A stretch of DNA of 64,000 bases, taken from assembly GCA_963798855.1 (NCBI GenBank), contig CAWCUU010000001.1:1674001-1738000 (forward strand), read 5' to 3'. Positions 50,630 through 57,829 of this stretch are shown one piece after another. Made by a program: the position numbers and the translations under genes. This DNA comes from CAWCUU01 sp963798855 (GTDB taxonomy: Bacteria > Gemmatimonadota > Gemmatimonadetes > Longimicrobiales > RSA9). The notes under the pieces were generated by a model. It did no database searches. It had not been told where the DNA came from and saw nothing but the letters and a program-made list of their open reading frames with translations. Each line of letters begins with the position of its first letter. Position 1 is the first letter of the stretch.

Positions 50630-51336
50630 CTCCCCTCCTGCGACAGCGCGAACAGGTAGAGGTTCACCCCCATCCGCAGCGCAGCCTCGTGCAGCGCCGG
50701 CGGATCGTGATGCACATTCTCATCCTCCCACCCATCACCGAGATCCGCCTGATAGCTGTAGTACACCACGAGCCGTCCGTCGTGGAATATGCCCAGTCCT
50801 TCGGCCGGCTTTCCATCGTGGTAATGGATCTTCGGAATCCCGTTCGGAAACTCGTAGAAGTCGTGGTAAATCGGATGATCGAGCGGCACGTCCACGAGCG
50901 AGTCTTCCGGGAAGACCCGCCGGATCTCGCGCCGGAAGCTCTCATCCAGCCCATAGTTGTCATCGGCGTGGAAGAAGCCGCCGTTCAGCAGGTACTCGCG
51001 CAGTGCACGCACCTCGGCATCGCTGAAGTGAATGTTGCCGTGGCCGGTCGCGTACAGGTAAGGGTAGCTCCACAGCTCCGGGTCCGTGAGCCGGACCGCG
51101 ACCTCACGTGGCGCCACGGGCACGCCCGTACGCTCGCGGATCGCGCCCAGCAGGTTCGGCAGCGAAGATGGATTGCCGTACCAGTCGCCGCCCCCATCGT
51201 AGTGCAGTCGTGCGATGGTCAGCTCCGCGCCCGCCCCGGCCTTCGCCGGGGAATGAGGTGCGGCCCCGGCTCGCGTCGAGGCGAGCCCCACGGCCAGCAG
51301 AAGAGCGAGCAGGATTGGTGCGCGGTGACGTCTCAT
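50626..51336 (-). CDS. DUF4159 domain protein, secreted
   Basis: A 236-residue protein with signal peptide (ILLALLLAVGLASTRAGA) and a DUF4159 domain: ARLHYDGGGDWYGNPSSLPNLLGAI, YATGHGNIHFSDAEVRALREYLLNGGFFHADDNYG, and DHPIYHDFYEFPNGIPKIHYHDG. The fold is predicted to resemble class I glutamine amidotransferase/ThuA-like domains without a clear nucleophile. In other bacteria DUF4159 is often found near MoxR/Bat-type genes; none are seen here. It is coupled to rsmI (ATGA) and DUF4175 (ATGA). Confidence 0.88.
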   Translation of the reverse strand: MRRHRAPILLALLLAVGLASTRAGAAPHSPAKAGAGAELTIARLHYDGGGDWYGNPSSLPNLLGAIRERTGVPVAPREVAVRLTDPELWSYPYLYATGHGNIHFSDAEVRALREYLLNGGFFHADDNYGLDESFRREIRRVFPEDSLVDVPLDHPIYHDFYEFPNGIPKIHYHDGKPAEGLGIFHDGRLVVYYSYQADLGDGWEDENVHHDPPALHEAALRMGVNLYLFALSQEGR

Positions 51337-52202
51337 TCCGACGGCTCGGCAAGCTCTAGGGCGATCTCATACGCACGGTTCCGGGGCAGCCGGAAACGCC
51401 GCGCCAGCTCGCGCGCGACGGCGCTCGGCCTGCGGCCGTCCCGGAGCATCTCGGCGGCCAGCCTACGGACCGCCTCCTCCACATCTTCCGCGAGCCGCTC
51501 CGACTCCGCCGCTCCGCCCAGCACGACCACGACCTCGCCGCGCACGGGACCCACCTTCTCGTAATAGGCGACTGCCTCCTCGAGGGTTCCCCGGAAGAAG
51601 CTCTCGTGGACCTTCGTCAATTCCCGCGCCACCGCCACCGCCCGTCCGCCGCCGGCCACCTGCGACAGGCCGTGTAGCAGTGCCAGGAGCCGGTTCGGCG
51701 ATTCGTACAACACCGCGGTGTGCTGTTGCAGCGACACCTCCTGAAGCAGCCGCCGGCGATCGCCACCGGACCGCGGCACGAAGCCGTAAAACGTGAACGG
51801 AGCCGTCGGCAGCCCCGATCCGACCAGCGCGGTCAGAAGGGCCGACGCACCGGGGATCGGCACGACCCGGTGACCGGCATCGAGTGCCGCCCGCACGATC
51901 CGCTCTCCAGGGTCGGAGAGTAGCGGCGTCCCCGCGTCCGAGACGAGGGCGAGGCTCTCGCCCGCGTCGAGCCAGCCGACGGCCTGGGCGCCTCGCGCCG
52001 CTTCATTGTGCTCGTGCGCCGAGACGAGGGGAGCCCGAATGTCGTAGCGCCTCAGCAGGACGGAAGTGCGCCTCGTGTCCTCCGCAAGGATCCTGTCCAC
52101 GGATCGGAGCACGTCCAGCGCGCGGCCGCTGATGTCACCGAGGTTGCCGATCGGCGTGCTGACGAGGTAAAGCGTTCCCATGGCGACGGGCTCGCGGCCC
52201 AC
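51333..52202 (-). CDS. rsmI: 16S rRNA 2'-O-ribose C1402 methyltransferase
   Basis: A ~289-residue SAM methyltransferase that modifies C1402 of 16S rRNA. Conserved motifs are LYLVSTPIGNLGDIS, ILAEDTRRTSVLLRRY, LVSDAGTPLLSDPGERIV, VPIPGASALLTALVGSGLP and LYESPNRLLALL. The C-terminal helical part (RRPSAVARELARRFRLPRNRAYEIAL) is present. GTG 52202 has a GAGG site; ATG 52181 is the start most homologues would suggest and would remove 7 residues. It heads the DUF4159-DUF4175-TPR operon, an odd pairing of rRNA modification with envelope proteins. Confidence 0.96.
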   Translation of the reverse strand: MGREPVAMGTLYLVSTPIGNLGDISGRALDVLRSVDRILAEDTRRTSVLLRRYDIRAPLVSAHEHNEAARGAQAVGWLDAGESLALVSDAGTPLLSDPGERIVRAALDAGHRVVPIPGASALLTALVGSGLPTAPFTFYGFVPRSGGDRRRLLQEVSLQQHTAVLYESPNRLLALLHGLSQVAGGGRAVAVARELTKVHESFFRGTLEEAVAYYEKVGPVRGEVVVVLGGAAESERLAEDVEEAVRRLAAEMLRDGRRPSAVARELARRFRLPRNRAYEIALELAEPSE

Positions 52203-52317
52203 TGCGCCTCACTGCCCGGAGAGAAAGAACCCCCGCTCCGGAGCCAGTCCGCCCCTCCGGCGCTGGAGGTGAGAGCGAAGCGCGCCGGAGCTCGTCCGGC
52301 ACGCTGCGCCGACTGCT

Positions 52318-52653
52318 TCAGCCCAGGTGTTCCTGGATCTTGCGCTCGAGGTGCGGCTTCGGCACCGCGCCGACCACCGTGTCGACGTGCCGGCCGTCCT
52401 TGAAGAACAGGATGCTCGGAATGGAGCGGATGTTGAAGCGCATGGCGGTCTGCTGGTTCTCGTCGACGTCCAGCTTCGCCACCGTGACCTGACCTTCGTA
52501 CTCCGTCGCCAGCTGCTCCAGGATCGGAGCGACCATGCGGCACGGGCCGCACCACTCGGCCCAGAAGTCCACCAGGGACAGGCCATCGGCCTTCTCGACC
52601 TGATCACCGAATGTCGCGTCCGTAACCGTCACCGGCTTGCCGTTGTCGGCCAT
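52318..52653 (-). CDS. trxA: Thioredoxin
   Basis: A 111-residue cytoplasmic thioredoxin with the active site WCGPC (C35, C38), DFWAEWCGPCRMVAPIL, the cis-proline segment SIPSILFFKDG and the usual VGAVPKPHLERKI C-terminus. ATG 52653 follows GAGGAG. It reduces disulfides for ribonucleotide reductase, peroxiredoxins and others; the Prx in this window is a possible client. Divergent from the epimerase gene. Confidence 0.97.
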   Translation of the reverse strand: MADNGKPVTVTDATFGDQVEKADGLSLVDFWAEWCGPCRMVAPILEQLATEYEGQVTVAKLDVDENQQTAMRFNIRSIPSILFFKDGRHVDTVVGAVPKPHLERKIQEHLG

Positions 52654-52824
52654 CGTATCGGAATCTCCTCGCTGCTCAAACGCGGACCGTGGCCCGCGAA
52701 ACATCTCCGTGTTAGCTTCCCCTCGAACCCGCACCGGGAAGTTGGCTCACGCACTGGATGTTTGCAAGAAGCCGGCCGCCCATCAGCGCTTTCGCGGGGC
52801 CGCACCGGACCGGTTCCCGAACCC

Positions 52825-53232
52825 ATGATACCCAGCGCCCTCATCCTCGATCACGTCGGGCTCGCCGTCGTCTCTCTCGACGACGCCCTGCCGCTCTTCG
52901 AGTCGATCACCCGCGCCCGCGCCGAGCCCGCCGAGACGATCGAGTCGCAGGGAGTCCGCGTCGCGTTCCTCGGCACGGGCCCTGGCCGGCTCGAGCTGCT
53001 GGAGCCGCTGACGAGCGACTCGCCGGTCGGCCGCTTCATCGCCCGGCGGGGTCCCGGCCTCCATCACCTCGCCTACCGCGTCGCCGACATCGACGACGCG
53101 CTGCGGCACTTCAATGACGAGGGCTACGCGCTGATCGACCGCCACCCCCGGCCGGGCGCCGGCGGACACCTGGTCGCGTTCCTGCACCCCCGCAGCACCG
53201 GCGGCGCGCTCATCGAGCTGGTGCAGGGCTGA
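52825..53232 (+). CDS. mce: Methylmalonyl-CoA epimerase
   Basis: A 135-residue vicinal-oxygen-chelate protein that interconverts the (S) and (R) forms of methylmalonyl-CoA in propionate and odd-chain fatty acid metabolism. Metal-ligand positions: LDHVGLAV (His), VAFLGTGPGRLELLEPL (Glu), GPGLHHLAYRVADID (His), and GGALIELVQ (Glu). Family-typical length and order. ATG 52825 is just after the trxA divergent spacer and has a weak ribosome site. Mutase genes are not in the window. Confidence 0.93.
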   Translation: MIPSALILDHVGLAVVSLDDALPLFESITRARAEPAETIESQGVRVAFLGTGPGRLELLEPLTSDSPVGRFIARRGPGLHHLAYRVADIDDALRHFNDEGYALIDRHPRPGAGGHLVAFLHPRSTGGALIELVQG

Positions 53233-53240
53233 ACGCGCCG

Positions 53241-53690
53241 TCAGTGGCCGATGAGCGGGTCGATATCGATCGCCTCGACCAGCCAGGCGTCGCCGTGGGT
53301 GCGTACCATCGTGAACGGCACCGTCACCTTGCGATCCCCGCTGTCCAGCATCACGAGCAGTTGCACCGCCCGGCCCAGGCTGCCCGGCACGATCTGCTGA
53401 CCCTTCAGCGCGTAGTCGTTGTGCTTCAGCACGGACGCGAGGGCGAACATGCGCCGCTCGACGTCCTCCGGCGCCTCCGCTTCGCGGATCGAGCCCTGCT
53501 CCGTGCCGAACAGATCGGCCATGGTGCGAAGATCGCCCGCATTCGCCGCGCGCAGGAAACGCTCGAGGGAGAGCGCCGGTGCGACCTCCGCGGTCGAGCC
53601 CGTAGCGAGCGTGCCGGCCTCCCGACGCGTCGAGGAAGCGCACGCGCCCGCCAGCATCGCCGTCAGCAGCAGCGCCACGATTCGGCTCAT
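53241..53690 (-). CDS. Small predicted lipoprotein
   Basis: A 149-residue lipoprotein: MSRIVALLLTAMLAGAC with lipobox LAGAC. The mature part begins with a short linker, then a mixed alpha/beta domain (LERFLRAANAGDLRTMADLFG, KVTVPFTMVRTHGDAWLVEAIDI) that resembles NTF2-like or DUF4878-type folds. Start ATG 53690. It is the next gene downstream of the clpB terminator and converges on the epimerase. Function unknown. Confidence 0.75.
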   Translation of the reverse strand: MSRIVALLLTAMLAGACASSTRREAGTLATGSTAEVAPALSLERFLRAANAGDLRTMADLFGTEQGSIREAEAPEDVERRMFALASVLKHNDYALKGQQIVPGSLGRAVQLLVMLDSGDRKVTVPFTMVRTHGDAWLVEAIDIDPLIGH

Positions 53691-53706
53691 GCGGACCACC
53701 TGGGAG

Positions 53707-53740
53707 AAAAAAGACCGCGGCCCCTCTCGGAGCCGCGGCC
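53707..53740 (-). terminator. Rho-independent terminator downstream of clpB
   Basis: On the minus strand GGCCGCGGC (53732-53740) pairs with GCCGCGGTC (53713-53721), one G-T pair, followed by TTTTTT. It begins 28 bases after the clpB stop. Confidence 0.85.
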
Positions 53741-53767
53741 AGAAGTTCGGTTCAACGAAGCGGCGTG

Positions 53768-56383
53768 TCAAGCGACGCCGGCGGACTCCACCGCCTTCCG
53801 GAACGTGAGGCCCGACCCGGAAGGATCGCGGTCCACGACCACGGTGTCCCCTTCCTCGAACTCGCCCTCCAGGACGCGCATCGCGAGCGGATTCTGGACG
53901 AGCCGCTGGATCGCCCGCTTGAGCGGCCTCGCCCCGAATGCCGGGTCGTAGCCCTCTTCCGCGATGAGGGTGCGCGCCTCGTCGCTCACTTCGAGTCCCA
54001 GCCCTCGATCCGCCAGCAGTCGCTCCAGCCGGCGCAGCTGCAAGGCGATGATTTGTTCCAGCTCCGGCTTGCCCAGCGGCCGGAAGACGATGATGTCGTC
54101 CACTCGGTTCAGGAACTCGGGACGGAACTGCCGCCGCAGCTCCGCGCGGACCATCTCCTCGACTCCTTCCCAGTCCAGCGAGCCCGCACGCTCGAGAATC
54201 ATCGCGCTGCCCAGGTTCGAGGTCATGATGATGACGGTGTTCCGGAAGTCCACGGTTCGACCCTGCGAGTCCGTCAGCCGGCCATCGTCCAGGATCTGCA
54301 GCAGCACGTTGAAGACATCCGGGTGCGCCTTCTCGATCTCATCGAAGAGCACCACGCTGTACGGCCGTCGCCGCACCTGCTCCGTGAGCTGGCCTCCTTC
54401 CTCGAAGCCGACGTAGCCCGGCGGCGCACCGATCAGCCTCGCAACGGCGTGCTTCTCCATGTACTCCGACATGTCGATGCGCACCATCGCATCTTCATCG
54501 TCGAACAGGAACTCCGCCAGCGCGCGCGCCGTCTCGGTCTTGCCGACGCCCGTCGGCCCGAGGAAGATGAAGCTGCCGATCGGGCGGTTGGGATCCTGGA
54601 GTCCGGCGCGGCTGCGCCGTACCGCGTTCGCCACCGCCTCGACCGCCTCCCGCTGGCCGATCACGCGCGCCGCCAGGAGCTGCTCCAGGCCGGCCAGCCG
54701 CGTCCGCTCCGACTCCAGCATCCGACTCACCGGGATCCCCGTCCAGCGCGACACCACTTCCGCGATGTCCTCCGCGTCCACCTCCTCGCGCAGGAAGCTC
54801 TCCTCCTGCTGCTGCTCGGCCAGCTTCGACTCCGCGTACTCGATGCGCTGCTCGATCTGTGGAATCTCGCCGTACTGGATCTCCGCGGCGCGGTTCAGGT
54901 CGCCGGTCCGCTGCGCCCGCTCCGCCTCCACTTTCAGCGCGTCGCGTTTCTCCTTGAGGTCGCGCAGCGTCTGGATCTGCTCTTTCTCGGCCTGCCAGCG
55001 TGCCTTCATCGCCTGCGACTGCTCGCGCAGCTCGCTCAGCTCGCGCTCGATCCGCTGGCGACGCTCGACTGCCGGGGCGTCCTCCTCTCGCTCGAGCGCC
55101 GTCCGCTCGATCTCCAGCTGCATGATCCGACGCTCGACTTCGTCGATCTCCTGCGGCAGACTGTCGATCTCGATGCGCAGTCGGCTCGCCGCCTCGTCCA
55201 CCAGGTCGATCGCCTTGTCCGGCAGGAAGCGCCCCCCGATGTAGCGATCGCTCAGCTTCGCCGCTGCGATCAGCGCAGAGTCCGTGATCCGCACCCCATG
55301 GTGCACCTCGTAGCGCTCCTTCAACCCCCGCAGGATCGCGATCGTGTCCTCCACGCTCGGCTCGCCCACGTATACCGGCTGGAAACGTCGCTCCAGCGCC
55401 GCGTCCTTCTCGATGTGCTTGCGGTACTCGTCCAGCGTCGTCGCGCCCACCACCCGCAACTCGCCTCGCGCCAGCGGCGGCTTGATCATGTTGCCCGCAT
55501 CCACCGCCCCCTCGGCCGCCCCCGCCCCCACGATCGTGTGCAGCTCGTCGATGAATACGACGTAGTGACCCTGCGCCTCGGTGATCTCCTTCAATACCGC
55601 CTTGAAACGCTCCTCGAACTCGCCACGGTACTTCGCCCCCGCCACCATCGAGCCGATGTCCAGCGCGACCAGCCGCTTGTCCCGCAGCGACTCCGGTACG
55701 TCCCCGCTCACGATCCGCTGCGCCAGCCCCTCCACGATCGCCGTCTTCCCCACCCCGGGCTCTCCGATCAGCACCGGATTGTTCTTCGTGCGACGACTCA
55801 GCACCTGCACCACTCGCCGGATCTCCTCGTCGCGACCGATCACGGGGTCCAGCTTTCCCGCCCGCGCCAGCTCCGTGAGGTCGCGGCTGAAGCGCTCGAG
55901 CGCCCGGTACTTCTGCTCCGGCGACTGGTCCGTTACGCGATGCGATCCCCGCACCGCTTCCAGCGCGTCGCTCAACGCCTCCCGCGAAGCCCCCAGACGG
56001 CGCAGCAGGTCTCCCGTCGTCGTCGCCTTGTTCGACGCCAGCCCCAGCAGCAGGTGTTCGGCCGACACGTATTCGTCCCCGAGCCCCCGCGCCTCCTGCT
56101 CCGCCACGTCCAACACCTGGTTCAGCTCGCGGCCGATCGACGGCGTCGCTCCTCCCGTCTGCTTCGGCAGACGGTCCAGTGCCGCAGAAACCTCCTCCCG
56201 CAGACGCGCCACGCTCACGCCGACCTTCTGGAGGATCGGCACCACCACCGTCTCCTCCTGACCCAGCAGCGCGAACAGCAGGTGCACGTCCTCCAGCGAC
56301 GGATTGCCCCGTCGCCGACCCTCGTTCGCCGCTTCCTGCAGCGCCTCGCCGGCCTTCACCGTGAGTCGATCGAAATTCAGCAA
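53768..56383 (-). CDS. clpB: ClpB protein disaggregase
   Basis: An ~871-residue AAA+ chaperone that pulls apart protein aggregates with DnaK. The N domain begins NFDRLTVKAGEALQ; NBD1 has GEPGVGKT (207-214) and VVFIDELHTIVGAGAAEG; the coiled-coil middle domain spans ~400-520; NBD2 has GPTGVGKT and LFDEIEKAHPDVFN, with FRPEFLNRVDD as sensor/arginine region. The start is taken as TTG 56383 (reading LLNFDRL) because it matches the family's N-terminus and follows GAAGG; no ATG fits. A strong terminator follows. Confidence 0.96.
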   Translation of the reverse strand: MLNFDRLTVKAGEALQEAANEGRRRGNPSLEDVHLLFALLGQEETVVVPILQKVGVSVARLREEVSAALDRLPKQTGGATPSIGRELNQVLDVAEQEARGLGDEYVSAEHLLLGLASNKATTTGDLLRRLGASREALSDALEAVRGSHRVTDQSPEQKYRALERFSRDLTELARAGKLDPVIGRDEEIRRVVQVLSRRTKNNPVLIGEPGVGKTAIVEGLAQRIVSGDVPESLRDKRLVALDIGSMVAGAKYRGEFEERFKAVLKEITEAQGHYVVFIDELHTIVGAGAAEGAVDAGNMIKPPLARGELRVVGATTLDEYRKHIEKDAALERRFQPVYVGEPSVEDTIAILRGLKERYEVHHGVRITDSALIAAAKLSDRYIGGRFLPDKAIDLVDEAASRLRIEIDSLPQEIDEVERRIMQLEIERTALEREEDAPAVERRQRIERELSELREQSQAMKARWQAEKEQIQTLRDLKEKRDALKVEAERAQRTGDLNRAAEIQYGEIPQIEQRIEYAESKLAEQQQEESFLREEVDAEDIAEVVSRWTGIPVSRMLESERTRLAGLEQLLAARVIGQREAVEAVANAVRRSRAGLQDPNRPIGSFIFLGPTGVGKTETARALAEFLFDDEDAMVRIDMSEYMEKHAVARLIGAPPGYVGFEEGGQLTEQVRRRPYSVVLFDEIEKAHPDVFNVLLQILDDGRLTDSQGRTVDFRNTVIIMTSNLGSAMILERAGSLDWEGVEEMVRAELRRQFRPEFLNRVDDIIVFRPLGKPELEQIIALQLRRLERLLADRGLGLEVSDEARTLIAEEGYDPAFGARPLKRAIQRLVQNPLAMRVLEGEFEEGDTVVVDRDPSGSGLTFRKAVESAGVA

Positions 56384-56483
56384 TTTGCCCGTACCTTCAG
56401 TTGGAGATTTCCCAGTACGGGCGAAGGGCAAGCCATGTGCCGGGCAAGGCTGCCGTTGTGGCAGGGCGATGAAGGCGTCCCGC

Positions 56484-57798
56484 TCAGAGCGTCGCCCGAT
56501 AGTGGTCGTACTGCGCCTTCAGCTTCCGCATGAAGGCGATGAAGCGGGGATCACGGCGCAGGCTGTCCAGCTGGGAGTCCTGGGCGTAGAGGGGATAGCA
56601 CGGAAAGCCGGTCTCGACCGCCGTGTAGAGCCAGCGGAGCGCCGGTTCCGGCTCGCCCATCATCGCGTAAGCCGAGGCGATATTGTAGGCGGTGTGGTGG
56701 AAATGTCCGAAACCGCTTCCCAGCCGGATCGCGCGCTCGATCGCCGCCTCGGCCTCGGCGCGCCTGCCGGCTTTCGCCAGCATCATCGCCTTCACGCTCG
56801 TCCCGACTCCGCCCTCGTCCTCCGGGTGATCGGCCAGGAACTCGTCGAGCAGGGCCCGGGCTTCCGCGACGCGGCCGATTCGGAAGACGTCGATCACTCC
56901 ATAGCGGAACCGGGCGAGCGTGTTCGTAGGGTCGACGGCGAGAGCGGTGTCGATCTGGGCCCATTCACGATCGAGCAGTCCGACATGGAGGTAGACGAGG
57001 GCGAGCTGGTGGCGCGCCTCATCGAGGCGCGGATTGAGCTCCAGCGCGCGACGGTACGCCAGCACCGCCTGCTCGTGGGGAAACCGCTTCGCGGGAGTCC
57101 AGAGGATCAGTCCGCGGGCGAGGTGCGCCTCGGCGAGGTCCGGGTCGAGCGCGAGCGCCTTGTCGATCGCGACCTCGGCATCCTCGTCGAGCTTTGCCTT
57201 CTCGGCATCCGGTGCGAAAAAGAAGGCCTTGATGTTGTACGCGCGTGCGAGCTGGGCATAGGCGGGCGCGAAGTCGGGGTCCTCCTTGACGGCCTTCTCG
57301 AGCAGCTGGATCGCCGCCTCGTCGTTCCGGGCGTTCTCGCTGCTGACCTTCACCTTTCCGCGGAGAAAGTCGTCGTAGGCGGGCGAGCGCAGGTACCGCT
57401 CGGCCACCGGTGGCGCGGGTCCGAGCGCCGCTGCGGCAACCGTCCGGGAAGAGAATGGGGCGACGGCGTCAGGCGGAGCCGTCGCTTTCTCGCGCGGCGT
57501 CGCAATGAACGCGACGGCGACTCCGCCGATCAGCAACAGCAACGAGAGGAGTGCGAGCTCCAGGCGTCCGACGCGCTGGCGACCTTCCTGTCCATGATAC
57601 CAGGCCAGTACGAGGGTTGTCGGGAAGCCGAGCGCCAGCACGACCGCGGCGACCCGAAAAAACGGTGTGGGGCCAGTCGAAGTTCTGGCCGAAGACGTCG
57701 AGCACCTGGAGCGCGGCCCAGGAGCCGGCCAGATAGGCCAGCGCCCATTGGAGGAGCTTGCGCTGTCGCACGCGCTGGAGCAGCCCCGCCATCGCCAT
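56484..57798 (-). CDS. Membrane-anchored TPR protein, frame broken at a T6 run
   Basis: ATG 57798, with a strong AAAGGAGGG site, opens MAMAGLLQRVRQRKLLQWAL...FGQNFDWPHTVF in one frame. The rest of the protein continues in a second frame from FRVAAVVLALGFPTTLVLAWYHGQ to the stop at 56484. Shortening the A6 run at 57657-57662 (T6 on the coding strand) by one base joins them as THTVFRVAAVVLALG with no loss. The corrected protein is ~437 residues: two membrane helices, then TPR units (~170-437: AIQLLEKAVKEDPDFAPAYAQLARAY, AVLAYRRALELNPRLDEARHQLALVY). It is unclear whether the shift is real. Function unknown. Confidence 0.85.
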
Positions 57799-57829
57799 GT
57801 CCCTCCTTTCCGCACGACCGGGTGCGGTG

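Noticed and set aside
53765..56533. A 922-codon open frame on the plus strand across the clpB region
   Set aside because: It is antisense to an unmistakable ClpB, is rich in Arg, His and Leu without any domain, and is a typical side effect of high GC with strong codon bias.
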